From: CAIWKO01 sp964469155 | Lineage (GTDB): Bacteria > Bacteroidota > Bacteroidia > Bacteroidales > CAIWKO01 | Direction: 5' to 3' | DNA: 64,000 nt | Assembly: GCA_964469155.1 (NCBI GenBank) | Contig: CAYXXU010000009.1 | Coordinates: 1 to 64,000, forward strand | Part shown: positions 46,446-55,614 of the stretch, piece after piece | Numbering within the stretch: position 1 is the stretch's first letter | Layout: each line of letters begins with the position of its first letter | Position numbers and translations under genes: made by a program | Notes under the pieces: model-generated | The model's input: only the letters and a program-made list of their open reading frames with translations | The model's database searches: none | What the model was told of the DNA's origin: nothing

Positions 46446-47669
46446 ATGATCTTTAAAAAAAAGAATACACATTTCATAGTTTTCAGTTCTCTACTGATAA
46501 TTTGTATTATAGCCCATGTGTTGTTTTTTATTATTTCCGGATCGTATTTGATCACCTCAGGTTTGTTTGTTATTATACTTATTTCTCTGTTAATATATTA
46601 TCTTATTGGTTTTTTATCATCCGTTTTTGGGTTGAAAAGGAAACTAAATGAAACGCGTCTTATTGTTTTTACGACAGCCATTTGTTTATGTATTATTGAA
46701 TTATTATTTGTGCTTACCGGTTATAAAAGCACTAGTGTGGAAAAAAGAAATCTTTTTTACTATTCTTCACAATATGATCCTGTTAAAACAAAACGTTTTC
46801 ATTTATGGAAAGAAGACCATCCCTTAAAGACAGCAGAATATTGCTATTACCGGACTTTAAATTCAGACAGCTTGTCAGATAAAGAACATGTTGTTGAAAA
46901 AAATATAAATGAATATAGAATTATAGGGTTAGGCGATTCATTTACTGAGGGAGATGGGACTGATGCTGATTCTACCTGGCTTAAATTTCTGGAAAGAAAT
47001 GTTGCAATAAAATATCCTTTAAAAAAGCAGCTCACTTATTTTAATGCAGGTGTTTGTGGAAGTGACCCTTGTTTTGAATATATCCTACTAAGAGAAAGAT
47101 TGTTGAAATATAATCCGGATTTGGTGATATTGGCCATTAATATTTCAGATATTAATGATGTTATTATACGCGGCGGAATGGAACGTTTTAAACCGGATGG
47201 TAGTGTTCATTATAAGAATGCCCCCTGGTGGGAACCCCTTTATGCCATGAGCCATATTTCGCGTTTGTTTTTTTCAGGACTAGGCTATAACGAACTTCTT
47301 TTTAAAGAAAATGAAAGTAATTTTAATAAGGCCAAACAGAAAATCACAGAGATAATTCTTATTTTTAAAGAATTTTCCGAAAGAAATCACTTTAAGCTAA
47401 TTGTAATATTTCATCCTTATCAGGGGGAAATTAACACGAACCATTTGGAATTACATAATGTAATGGAAAAAGTTTCAGAAGAATACAAAATTGATGTTTT
47501 GAACATGCCGGAATATTTCAAAGAAAAAGAAAAAATAAATTCTGCTAACAGTAGTGAATATTTCTGGAAGTATGATGGCCACCACAATGCAAAAGGTTAT
47601 GCTGCCTTTGCCCGTGGCGTGGAGTGGAAATTAAAACAAATGGGAGTTATTGACTCCTTATCGAAATGA
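46446..47669 (+). CDS. Membrane-anchored SGNH/GDSL hydrolase-like protein
   Basis: 407 residues from the ATG at 46446; an ATG at 46395 would overlap idi by 29 bases. Three hydrophobic segments in the first ~95 residues anchor it. The soluble part has 'RIIGLGDSFTEGDGTD' (nucleophile Ser in GDS), 'FNAGVCGSDPCFEYILLRERL', 'VILAINISDIND' and the C-terminal 'YDGHHNAKGY' with the catalytic D-x2-H. SGNH enzymes next to surface-glycan genes are usually O-acyl esterases or transferases acting outside the membrane. It probably adds or removes an acyl group on the exported product. Confidence 0.8.
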   Translation: MIFKKKNTHFIVFSSLLIICIIAHVLFFIISGSYLITSGLFVIILISLLIYYLIGFLSSVFGLKRKLNETRLIVFTTAICLCIIELLFVLTGYKSTSVEKRNLFYYSSQYDPVKTKRFHLWKEDHPLKTAEYCYYRTLNSDSLSDKEHVVEKNINEYRIIGLGDSFTEGDGTDADSTWLKFLERNVAIKYPLKKQLTYFNAGVCGSDPCFEYILLRERLLKYNPDLVILAINISDINDVIIRGGMERFKPDGSVHYKNAPWWEPLYAMSHISRLFFSGLGYNELLFKENESNFNKAKQKITEIILIFKEFSERNHFKLIVIFHPYQGEINTNHLELHNVMEKVSEEYKIDVLNMPEYFKEKEKINSANSSEYFWKYDGHHNAKGYAAFARGVEWKLKQMGVIDSLSK

Positions 47670-47818
47670 TCAAAAACATCTGGTTCAATATTCTTTTTTA
47701 TCATAAATGTAAAATTTTTACTAATTTTAATGGCAAAAAAAACAGGACTTATGTTTGATAATAAATCAAAATATCCTAACCCCCGTCTTCTTCTATAATA
47801 ACACCTGATAATCTTCAG

Positions 47819-49048
47819 ATGAGTCCACGGCAAATAAAATATTTGGATTATTGGTTTGGTGTTCCTTTTGTATTTATGCTCACTCTGTGTAGGTACTTTT
47901 TTTTAATGTTCACATCAAAGAATCATTTTCCTTGTAAACCTGAAAAAATAATTTTCATTAAACTCATAGAGCAGGGTGCCACCGTATTGGCATATTCCAG
48001 TATACAAAAAGCAGTAGATCTGGTAGGGGCAAAAAATGTTTATTTTCTGGTTTTCGAGGAAAACAAGCCGATTTTGGAGATTATTGACATCATCCCTGAA
48101 GAAAATATCCTCACCTTAAGGAATAAGGGACTCTTTCAGTTTTCACTGGATATCATAAAATCGTTGTTGAGCATTAACAGGATCAGGATCGACACGGCAA
48201 TTGACATGGAATTTTTCTCCAGGTTCTCAGCCATTCTTACTTATTTAAGCGGTGCAAAAAACAGGGTGGGCAATCATCGTTATTTAAGCGAACTGCCCTA
48301 TAGGGGGGATTTAATGACCCATAAAATACAGTACAATCCTTTTCTTCATGTTTCTGTAGCCTACCAATTAATGGTTGAGTCACTAAACTCAATACGTAAA
48401 GATGTTCCTTTGCCCAAAATTAACATTGAAAATGTAATAACTACTGCAAAGAAATATTGGCCACCGGATCAGGAAATAGAAAATATTAAGGATGTCATAA
48501 AGTCCGAATTAAAAGGTGAAATCATATTTCCTGTAATTATTTTAAATCCCAACACCAGCGATATGATTCCAATAAGAAAATGGGCCAAAGAGAATTTTAT
48601 TAGTCTGGCCCAAAAACTTTTGAATTATTTTGAAAATAAAACCACTATTGTCATTACAGGTAGCAATCGTGAAGGTGCAGAAGGAGAAAACATTTGTCAG
48701 AAAATCGGGTCCAACTGCGTAGTAAATCTGGCCGGGAAAACCACTCTTAAGGAATTAATGGCTCTGTATTCAGTGAGTGATGCTTTGATAACCAATGATA
48801 GTGGCCCCGGTCATTTTGCCTCTATGACTGATATAACCGACCTGGTTTTGTTTGGTCCGGAAACCCCCAAATTGTATGGGCCTATCGGGAAAAATGTTGT
48901 TTGCATTGAATCGCATTTAGGTTGCAGCCCCTGTGTGAATCCGTTTAATCACAGGTTTTCACCCTGCAATAATAATCTTTGTATGCAATCTATTACAGTT
49001 GAAATAGTTCTTAATAAATTAATCGAAGCATTTGCTTGTAAAACATAA
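47819..49048 (+). CDS. Family 9 glycosyltransferase (heptosyltransferase-like)
   Basis: 409 residues. 'IIFIKLIEQGATVLAYSSIQKAV' is the N-terminal GT9 pattern. The C-terminal half has 'ILNPNTSDMIPIRKWAKENFISLAQ', 'IVITGSNREGAEGENI', 'VNLAGKTTLKELMALYSVSDALITNDSGPGHFASM' and 'LFGPETPKLYGPIG', the donor-site signature of ADP-heptose-type transferases. Cysteines in 'HLGCSPCVNP' and 'SPCNNNLCM' are typical of a GT9 subset. A hydrophobic stretch near residues 12-28 may associate with the membrane. It lies about 150 bases after the SGNH gene, same strand. Confidence 0.88.
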   Translation: MSPRQIKYLDYWFGVPFVFMLTLCRYFFLMFTSKNHFPCKPEKIIFIKLIEQGATVLAYSSIQKAVDLVGAKNVYFLVFEENKPILEIIDIIPEENILTLRNKGLFQFSLDIIKSLLSINRIRIDTAIDMEFFSRFSAILTYLSGAKNRVGNHRYLSELPYRGDLMTHKIQYNPFLHVSVAYQLMVESLNSIRKDVPLPKINIENVITTAKKYWPPDQEIENIKDVIKSELKGEIIFPVIILNPNTSDMIPIRKWAKENFISLAQKLLNYFENKTTIVITGSNREGAEGENICQKIGSNCVVNLAGKTTLKELMALYSVSDALITNDSGPGHFASMTDITDLVLFGPETPKLYGPIGKNVVCIESHLGCSPCVNPFNHRFSPCNNNLCMQSITVEIVLNKLIEAFACKT

Positions 49049-49179
49049 GATCAATATGATAACGTTTATAATAAATAAAACGAAAATAATTAATCAGCTT
49101 TTCTTACATTTTATAAAGCATTTAAATTGTTTATAATTGTGTCAATTTCATTGCATTTTATTCTTTACCCTGTATTTTT

Positions 49180-51048
49180 ATGAAAATTTTAGGAATATCG
49201 GCTTATTATCATGATTCGGCGGCAGCAATAATCAGCGATGGCAAGATATTGGCGGCAGCCCAGGAAGAAAGGTTTACGCGCATCAAACAAGATGAATCAT
49301 TCCCTACTCAAGCGATTAAATACTGTCTTGAGGTTTCGGGATTCTCATTATCCCAACTGGATGCTATAGTGTTTTACGACAAACCCCTGCTGAAATTCGA
49401 AAGACTGTTGGAAACGTTTTATACCAACGCTCCCAAAGGATTAAAAACGTTTATCACTTCTATGCCGGTTTGGATAAAAGAAAAGATCTTTCTGAAGAAA
49501 TTGCTGCTTGACGAACTGTATAAGATTGAAAAATGCAAAAGATCGAAATTGAAACTGCTTTTCACCGAACATCATTTGTCACATGCGGCCTCAGCTTTTT
49601 ATCCTTCGGGTATGCAAGAGGCAGCCATTGTAACTTTGGATGGGGTGGGCGAATGGGCCACAGCTTCTATTTGCCATGGAAAAGGGAATTCGATAGAAAT
49701 ATTAAAAGAACTGCGTTTTCCTCATTCCCTGGGGTTGTTGTATTCAGCTTTTACCTACTTTCTGGGATTTAAAGTAAATTCGGGGGAGTACAAACTGATG
49801 GGGCTGGCCCCATACGGAAATGCAAGGTCTGAGAACACCCTGAAATATATTAAGATTATACGCGAAAAGCTGGTTGGTATAAAAGAAGACGGCTCCATAG
49901 TATTGGATCTGAGCTATTTTAATTATGAGACTGGGCTTCGCATGATACACGAAAAAAAGTGGGAAGCGCTATTTGGGTTCAAAACAAGATCGCCGGAATC
50001 GGAGACCCTTCAGGAGCATTGCGACCTAGCTTATGCCATTCAGCATATCACCAATGAGATCGTTCTTAAAATCGCCCAAACCGCCCAACGCCTTACGGGA
50101 TCTGAAAATCTATGTCTTGCTGGAGGCGTTGCGCTAAATTGTGTGGCAAACGGTCATCTGTTACGATCAGAATTGTTTAAGAACATCTTTATCCAGCCGG
50201 CAGCAGGCGATGCAGGTGGAGCATTGGGTGCTACTTTGGCTGCATATTATATTTATTTTGGCAGGGAAAGAATTACCCATACAGAAAAGGTTGTTGACAG
50301 TATGCAAGGTGCATACCTCGGACCGGAGTATTCGGATACGACCATAGAGGCCATGGCGAGAAAACATGATGCCGTATTTGTAAAACAGCAACACTTTGAT
50401 GAGGTTGCCGAAATAACGGCTCGTTTACTCAACGACGGAAATGTCGTTGGATGGTTTCAGGGCAGGATGGAATTTGGCCCCCGGGCATTGGGCAACCGAA
50501 GCATTCTGGGCGATGCCAGAAACCCCGAAATGCAGAAAAAGCTGAACCTTAAGATTAAATATAGGGAGGGTTTTCGCCCTTTTGCCCCCTCAGTCCTTGC
50601 TGAAGAGGTGAGCGATTATTTCGAAATAAAAGATTCATCGCCTTATATGCTTTTGGTTGCAGACGTGGTTTCAGAACGAAGAAAATCCTTACCGGATAAT
50701 TATTCCCAAATGCCCCTGATGCAAAAACTATACATTCAGCGTTCCGATATTCCGGCAATAACTCATGTGGATTTTTCGGCAAGGGTGCAGACGGTTCAAA
50801 AGGAAACCAATGAAAGATACTGGACCCTGATCAATAAATTTAAGGCGTTGACCGGTTACGGAGTTATCGTAAATACCAGTTTCAATGTAAGAGGCGAACC
50901 TATAGTCTGTTCTCCCGAAGATGCTTATATTTGCTTCATGAATACTGAAATGGATTACCTGGTGATGGGAAACTATATCTTTGACAAAAAATTGCAATTG
51001 AAAAAAGAGAACAACGAACAATTTGTTTCACAAATAAAACCGGATTAA
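49180..51048 (+). CDS. Carbamoyltransferase (NodU/CmcH/TobZ family)
   Basis: 622 residues, the usual size. The N-terminal Kae1-like domain has 'GISAYYHDSAAAIISDGKILAAAQEERFTR', 'TEHHLSHAASAFYPSG' (metal-binding H131/H135) and 'TLDGVGEWATASI'. 'LCLAGGVALNCVANG' and 'QPAAGDAGGALGA' bind the nucleotide. The C-terminal YrdC-like domain has 'QGRMEFGPRALGNRSILGDAR' and 'NTSFNVRGEPIVCSPEDA'. It transfers carbamoyl from carbamoyl phosphate to a hydroxyl of a sugar or natural product. It is followed by DUF5989 and SxtJ-like genes, its frequent partners. Confidence 0.92.
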   Translation: MKILGISAYYHDSAAAIISDGKILAAAQEERFTRIKQDESFPTQAIKYCLEVSGFSLSQLDAIVFYDKPLLKFERLLETFYTNAPKGLKTFITSMPVWIKEKIFLKKLLLDELYKIEKCKRSKLKLLFTEHHLSHAASAFYPSGMQEAAIVTLDGVGEWATASICHGKGNSIEILKELRFPHSLGLLYSAFTYFLGFKVNSGEYKLMGLAPYGNARSENTLKYIKIIREKLVGIKEDGSIVLDLSYFNYETGLRMIHEKKWEALFGFKTRSPESETLQEHCDLAYAIQHITNEIVLKIAQTAQRLTGSENLCLAGGVALNCVANGHLLRSELFKNIFIQPAAGDAGGALGATLAAYYIYFGRERITHTEKVVDSMQGAYLGPEYSDTTIEAMARKHDAVFVKQQHFDEVAEITARLLNDGNVVGWFQGRMEFGPRALGNRSILGDARNPEMQKKLNLKIKYREGFRPFAPSVLAEEVSDYFEIKDSSPYMLLVADVVSERRKSLPDNYSQMPLMQKLYIQRSDIPAITHVDFSARVQTVQKETNERYWTLINKFKALTGYGVIVNTSFNVRGEPIVCSPEDAYICFMNTEMDYLVMGNYIFDKKLQLKKENNEQFVSQIKPD

Positions 51049-51054
51049 AATATT

Positions 51055-51204
51055 ATGGGCGCTTTAAAAGACTTATGGGATTTTCTGAAAGTACGCAAGA
51101 AATGGTGGCTTGTGCCAATCATCATTGTGTTACTGTTGGTAGGAGTACTAATTGTTTTTGGGAGCGGATCGGCTGTTGCTCCTTTTGTTTATACCTTATT
51201 CTAA
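51055..51204 (+). CDS. DUF5989 small membrane protein
   Basis: 49 residues: 'MGALKDLWDFLKVRKKWWLV' then one hydrophobic helix and a short 'SGSAVAPFVYTLF' tail. This matches the small DUF5989 family that regularly sits directly after carbamoyltransferase genes; here the gap is six bases. It is a single-pass inner-membrane protein of unknown role, perhaps anchoring the carbamoyltransferase. Confidence 0.85.
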   Translation: MGALKDLWDFLKVRKKWWLVPIIIVLLLVGVLIVFGSGSAVAPFVYTLF

Positions 51205-51356
51205 TTGTGTCTGTATGAAAGCCTCAGCTACTTCGTTGTTCTTGTCTTTCAAATCAGTCATTTACAATAGTAAACTCCTGATCTTCAATCCTACGAAGCG
51301 CCTCATATTTGAGCCTTTCATTTCAGCCACAGAATAATGTTCTCAACAAAAAACCC

Positions 51357-51710
51357 ATGAAAAAGGACAATCCAAAAGATGCAATAATAGCCATTACAGG
51401 CGGCCTGTTGATTTTTTATCTGATCTATAAATTAATCGCCTTGCTGATCATAGCTATGTGTTTATTAGCCATTGGTTTGTTTTCGACTTTTCTTTCTGCA
51501 AAAATTTCATGGTTGTGGATGGGATTGGCAAAAATGTTGGGTTATATAAATTCACGAATATTGCTGGGTCTTATCTTTTTCCTGATACTGACACCTTTGG
51601 CTGCCCTCAGAAGATTGTTCAGACCCAAAGAAAAAAGAACTGAAAAAAGTAGTTCTTTTTTTTACAGAAACCACGAATATGTCTCAAGCGATTTCGAAAA
51701 ACCTTTTTAA
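51357..51710 (+). CDS. SxtJ-family-like small membrane protein
   Basis: 117 residues from the ATG at 51357; an ATG at 51309 adds 16 residues that lack family character. Two or three hydrophobic segments, the pattern 'SWLWMGLAKMLGYINSRILLGLIFFLILTPLAALRRLF', and a C-terminal 'SSFFYRN' and 'DFEKPF' resemble the SxtJ family that accompanies carbamoyltransferase and DUF5989 genes. The order carbamoyltransferase, DUF5989, SxtJ is the common one. Role unknown, possibly a membrane platform. A 150-base gap before it shows nothing. Confidence 0.7.
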   Translation: MKKDNPKDAIIAITGGLLIFYLIYKLIALLIIAMCLLAIGLFSTFLSAKISWLWMGLAKMLGYINSRILLGLIFFLILTPLAALRRLFRPKEKRTEKSSSFFYRNHEYVSSDFEKPF

Positions 51711-51795
51711 AAAACCTGTTTACACAATCTGTTTTATAGTCTCTTTTCTAACACCTCCTCAACACATGCAGTCCGCACAATTACATTGCTGTCAC

Positions 51796-51963
51796 GCATC
51801 ATTGTTAAGGTGTCACTCATCATTGTCAGACCGTCACGCATCATTGTTAAGCTGGCACGCATCAATGTTAAGGTGGCACGCATCATTGTCAGACCGTCAC
51901 GCATCATTGTTAAGGTGACACGCATCATTGTCAGACCGTCAAGCATCAATGATAAGGTGGCAC
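51796..51963. repeat. Eight tandem 21-bp repeats
   Basis: Eight perfectly spaced 21-base units begin 'gcatcattgt' and continue in two flavours, 'taaggtggcac' and 'cagaccgtcac', in the order A,B,A,A,B,A,B,A, so parts have a 42-base higher period. Partial units flank both ends. There are no spacers, so it is not CRISPR. The minus strand is open through the array (52033 to 51734) and would encode heptads like 'LTMMRDG'; I do not accept it as a gene. The array is the reverse complement in kind of the one at 1881-2122. The remaining parts of the 51711-52078 gap show nothing else. Confidence 0.9.
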
Positions 51964-52078
51964 GCATCGTTACTGAAAATTTCTTTAGCATTTCATAAGG
52001 GTCTATTCCCATTTCAGAGAACTCCCGCGGCATTTCAATAAATTAACTAATTTCGTAACTCCTTTAATTTAGTACCAT

Positions 52079-52936
52079 TTGGAAAGTCAAAATAAAATAA
52101 TACACGGCTTGTGGATAGGAAAAACCCTTTCCCCCATAGAACTTCTGTGTATAAAGTCGTTTTTGTTCCATGGCCACGAATTCCACTTGTGGGCTTACGA
52201 TGTGATTGAAACATCCTTGCCGGAAGGAGTGATTTTAGAAGATGCGTGTCTCATCATTCCAAGTGAAAAGGTATTCTATTATAAGAACAAAAACCAGTTC
52301 GGCCATGGAAAAGGAAGCTTTGCCGGGTTTTCCGACATCTTTCGTTACAAATTACTCTATGAAAAAGGAGGCTGGTGGGTGGATATGGATGTTTGTTGCC
52401 TGAAGCCTTTTGATTTTGCGCAAGAATATGTTTTTCGAAGTCATCATGATTTTCCCGTGGTAGGCAATATCATGAAATGTCCCAAAGGAAGTGAACTTAT
52501 GAAGGTATGTTATGAGGAAGCCATGACCCAAGTGAATTCAGAAAACAGGGATTGGAACAAACCTATTGTGATTCTGAACAACAATATAAAGAATCTTGGA
52601 TTAGAAAATTTCACGATCACTTTATCCAATGCTGATAGCTGGCTGGTGGTAAGAAAACTGATCAATTCTGTTCAACCCCTTCCCGACACATGGTATGCCA
52701 TACATTGGATCAATGAAGAGTGGCGGGCCAATGCGGTCAATAAAAAAGCCTTGAGCAGTAAAAGCACGATGGGCTTTTTATTAAAAAGCTATGGACTTTA
52801 CGAAAAACCCGCATTTCTAAAATTATTAGTAAATAATTATAAACTTAGCTGGTTCGGATTTTTTATCAAAAAGGCACCCCTATATTTCTACCAGTATATT
52901 AAGAACTTTGTGATGTTCCATTCAAAAAAATGTTAA
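52079..52936 (+). CDS. GT32/capsular-polysaccharide-type glycosyltransferase
   Basis: 285 residues. The N-terminus 'IIHGLWIGKTLSPIELLCIKSF' and the D-x-D region 'YEKGGWWVDMDVCCLKPFD' are hallmarks of the Och1-like (GT32) glycosyltransferases with a sugar-binding DXD motif. The TTG at 52079 is the only usable start, since an in-frame TAG precedes it by three codons and the fold begins immediately after. It ends the accessory region on the right; beyond it are dispersed repeats and glyS. Confidence 0.82.
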   Translation: MESQNKIIHGLWIGKTLSPIELLCIKSFLFHGHEFHLWAYDVIETSLPEGVILEDACLIIPSEKVFYYKNKNQFGHGKGSFAGFSDIFRYKLLYEKGGWWVDMDVCCLKPFDFAQEYVFRSHHDFPVVGNIMKCPKGSELMKVCYEEAMTQVNSENRDWNKPIVILNNNIKNLGLENFTITLSNADSWLVVRKLINSVQPLPDTWYAIHWINEEWRANAVNKKALSSKSTMGFLLKSYGLYEKPAFLKLLVNNYKLSWFGFFIKKAPLYFYQYIKNFVMFHSKKC

Positions 52937-52962
52937 GAAAAAAGCAAGAATAAAAGACAATA

Positions 52963-53165
52963 TAAAAATACAAAATAGGTTATTTCATGTTTTTTTGCCA
53001 CTAAGGCACCAAGTCACCAAGAAACACAAAATGGTATTAACAAGAGTGTTTTTTATATGTCCACCAGATTGGCGAATTGTGTCTTTGAATCCTTGCATGA
53101 GGTCAGGCAGGTTTGTGGCATTTTAAAAACCACCTTGTGTTTATAATTATCAATTTTTAAACAGC
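52963..53165. repeat. Intergenic repeat block A beside glyS
   Basis: 'acaaaataggtt', a T-run, 'gccactaagg', then 'accaagaaacacaaaatg' and 'tattaacaagagtgttt' also occur in the gap on the other side of glyS (54838-54885 and 55215-55331), including the ending 'tttaaacag'. The block contains no gene. Confidence 0.7.
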
Positions 53166-53173
53166 CTCAAAGA

Positions 53174-54703
53174 CTAGGCCATCTTAAAAGAGAATTTTTC
53201 GCGGAAATAAACCGTTAGGTTTTCCACCGCTATTCTATCCTGCACCATAGTATCCCTGAAACGAACCGTAACCGTATTTTCTGTTAGTGTTTCGTTGTCG
53301 ATGGTGATACAATAAGGCGTTCCGATGGCATCCTGACGACGGTATCTTCTTCCAATGGCGTCCTTTTCGTCATACTGACACATATAGTCGTATTTCAACA
53401 AATCAAAAACCTGACGGGCCTTCTCAGGGAAGCCATCCTTTTTAACCAGAGGAAGCACAGCTATTTTCAAAGGAGCCAGAATGGGTGGAATATTTAATAA
53501 TTCCCTTACGGAACCGTCTTCCAGCTTTTCTTCTTTATAGGAGTTGCTAAGTATAGCAAGGAACATGCGGTCCAGTCCTATAGAGGTTTCAACCACAAAA
53601 GGAACATAACTTTCGTTGGTTTCCGGATCAAAATACTGAAGTTTTTTACCGGAGAATTTCTGGTGAGCATTCAAATCGAAATCGGTACGGGAATGTATGC
53701 CCTCGAGTTCTTTGAAACCAATAGGAAATTCAAACTCAATATCGCTGGCAGCATTGGCATAATGAGCCAGTTTTTCATGTTTGTGAAAGCGGTATTTGGA
53801 AGGAGAAATGCCCAGGGATAAATGCCATTTCATGCGAAGGTCTTTCCAGTATTCGTACCATTTCAATTCTTCGCCCGGGCGGACAAAGAATTGCATTTCC
53901 ATTTGCTCGAATTCGCGCATACGGAAAATGAACTGACGGGCCACGATCTCATTACGAAAAGCCTTACCGGTTTGGGCAATGCCGAAAGGAACCTTCATAC
54001 GGCCCGATTTCATTACGTTCAGGAAGTTCACAAAGATACCCTGGGCTGTTTCCGGTCGCAGGTATAAGGTATTAGAATCATCTGTCACCGAACCCATCTG
54101 GGTAGAAAACATCAGATTGAATTGACGCACCTCGGTCCAGTTCTTGGAACCCGAAACGGGACAAACGATGCCCAGTTCTTCGATCAATGATTTAACCCCT
54201 GACAGATCACCCTGTTCCAACATGGAATAGAAACGTGATGTGATATCGTTGATCTTATTCTGATATTCCGTCACACGGGGATTGGTCTCGCGATAAAGTT
54301 TTTCATCGAAGGTTTCTCCGAATCTTTGTGCGGCCTTAATAACTTCTTTTTCTATCTTGTCTTCAATTTTGGCAATATAGTCTTCCACCAAAACATCTGC
54401 TCGATAGCGTTTTTTGGAATCCTTGTTATCAATCATGGGATCATTAAAAGCATCCACATGTCCGGAAGCTTTCCAGATGGTGGGGTGCATAAAAATAGCG
54501 GAATCAATTCCCACAATGTTTTCATTATACTGAACCATCCATTTCCACCAATAAGTGCGAATGTTGTTTTTCAGCTCCACACCATACTGACCGTAATCAT
54601 AAACAGCACTCAGGCCGTCGTAGATCTCACTCGAAGGAAATACAAACCCGTACTCCTTGGCATGTGAGATGATCTTCCTAAATAATTCTTCGTTATTTGC
54701 CAT
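53174..54703 (-). CDS. glyS: Glycyl-tRNA synthetase, single-chain dimeric type
   Basis: 509 residues from the ATG at 54703 ('MANNEELFRKIISHAKEYGF'); a TTG at 54721 is less likely. Class II motifs: 'SSEIYDGLSAVYDYGQYGVEL', 'LRPETAQGIFVNF', 'PFGIAQTGKAFRNE' (motif 2), 'RMREFEQMEMQFF' and 'VVETSIGLDRMFLAIL' (motif 3), then the C-terminal anticodon-binding domain ending in 'TVRFRDTMVQDRIAVENL'. It charges tRNA-Gly with glycine in the cytosol. This form, not the alpha2-beta2 type, is the usual one in Bacteroidota. A housekeeping gene that marks the core genome beyond the accessory region. Confidence 0.96.
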   Translation of the reverse strand: MANNEELFRKIISHAKEYGFVFPSSEIYDGLSAVYDYGQYGVELKNNIRTYWWKWMVQYNENIVGIDSAIFMHPTIWKASGHVDAFNDPMIDNKDSKKRYRADVLVEDYIAKIEDKIEKEVIKAAQRFGETFDEKLYRETNPRVTEYQNKINDITSRFYSMLEQGDLSGVKSLIEELGIVCPVSGSKNWTEVRQFNLMFSTQMGSVTDDSNTLYLRPETAQGIFVNFLNVMKSGRMKVPFGIAQTGKAFRNEIVARQFIFRMREFEQMEMQFFVRPGEELKWYEYWKDLRMKWHLSLGISPSKYRFHKHEKLAHYANAASDIEFEFPIGFKELEGIHSRTDFDLNAHQKFSGKKLQYFDPETNESYVPFVVETSIGLDRMFLAILSNSYKEEKLEDGSVRELLNIPPILAPLKIAVLPLVKKDGFPEKARQVFDLLKYDYMCQYDEKDAIGRRYRRQDAIGTPYCITIDNETLTENTVTVRFRDTMVQDRIAVENLTVYFREKFSFKMA

Positions 54704-54707
54704 GTTG

Positions 54708-54715
54708 CAAAAGTA
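54708..54715 (-). promoter_or_regulatory. Candidate -7 box (TACTTTTG) for glyS
   Basis: On the minus strand TACTTTTG fits TAnnTTTG and ends five bases upstream of the GlyRS ATG, so transcription from it would be leaderless or nearly so. That short distance, with no clear -33 box, keeps confidence low. Confidence 0.25.
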
Positions 54716-54837
54716 ACACAAATTTCAATTTTATGCTACGTTGGTTTCTGATTGAATTCCAAATTAGGCGAATCAATTCTATAATTATGATATCGTCTCA
54801 TAATAGAATCAAGAATCCGGACTTAGAGACTATTTAA

Positions 54838-55335
54838 ATTTACAAAATAGGTTTATTACTTGTTTTTTTTGCCACTAAGTCCTCACTGCTTTAAAAACCG
54901 AACCTCAAAACAGATAACCTGAATTGGCAGCCATTTTTATTTCCCTTTGATCTCGCTGAATTACGAAGATAAATTAACCACAAAGCGCACAAAGGTTTTT
55001 CACAAAGGACACAATGATTTCTATGTGAACATTGTGTTCTTTTCCTTGTGAGCATTGTGGTTTCCTTTTTTTGTTTCCTGCTGATTTACGCAGATTATTT
55101 ATCTTGCTTTTTTTCATCAGCGATTATCTGCGGAATCTGCGGGAACTCCTTAAAAAACATACTTGAATTAAAGTAACTTCCAGTTTGTTATAATAGGCAC
55201 CATCCGCCGCAGCGGACACCAAGAAACACAAAATGCTATTAACAAGAGTGTTTCCTTTGTGAAACTTTAAGTCTTTGTGGCATATTAAAAAGCATTTTGT
55301 ATTTATTGTTATCGGTTTTAAACAGACTCTTATTT
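54838..55335. repeat. Intergenic repeat block B upstream of glyS
   Basis: This gap of about 650 bases holds three kinds of repeat and no gene. First, 'acaaaataggttt' to 'gccactaag' near 54840-54882 matches block A. Second, an imperfect inverted repeat at 54975-55063 is built of 'aaccacaaagcgcacaaagg' and 'ccttgtgagcattgtggtt'. Third, a 'cgcagattatt'/'gattatctgcgg' inverted motif at about 55090-55145. Near 55215-55331 the rest of block A reappears ('accaagaaacacaaaatg', 'tattaacaagagtgttt'). Confidence 0.65.
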
Positions 55336-55356
55336 CTTTACAGATGACAATCGGGT

Positions 55357-55614
55357 TTAATCGTAATGAAACCTGTATTTGGCAATAAGTATAGCATCGT
55401 CAGTAGCCTGATAAATCAAACGGTGTTCTCCATCAATTCTGCGCGACCAAAACCCGCTGTACTTATATTTTAATGGTTCCGGTTTCCCCTTACCTGAAAA
55501 AGGATTACGTGCAATATCTTTCAACAAATCGTTAATCTTGGTGAGAATTTTTTTGTCGGTTTTTTGCCAATACAAATAGTCTTCCCAGGATTCGTCAACG
55601 AATATGTACTTCAT
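55357..55614 (-). CDS. yoeB: YoeB/Txe-family mRNA interferase toxin
   Basis: 85 residues, normal for YoeB. 'FVDESWEDYLYWQKTDKKILTKINDLLKDI' , 'GKGKPEPLKYKYSGFWSRRIDGEHRLIYQ' and the C-terminal 'AKYRFHYD' contain the catalytic Glu, Arg, His and Tyr of the family. The toxin cleaves mRNA in the ribosomal A site. Its ATG overlaps the antitoxin stop by four bases, the usual coupling that keeps antitoxin first. Confidence 0.93.
   Translation of the reverse strand: MKYIFVDESWEDYLYWQKTDKKILTKINDLLKDIARNPFSGKGKPEPLKYKYSGFWSRRIDGEHRLIYQATDDAILIAKYRFHYD

Noticed and set aside
51796..51963. CRISPR array
   Set aside because: Units are contiguous 21-mers without spacers, and no cas gene is present.
51734..52033. 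Minus-strand gene of 99 codons with LTMMRDG-like heptads
   Set aside because: The frame is open because the 21-bp unit is a multiple of three. Composition is low complexity, and neither start context nor homologue is recognisable, though a decayed repeat protein remains possible.
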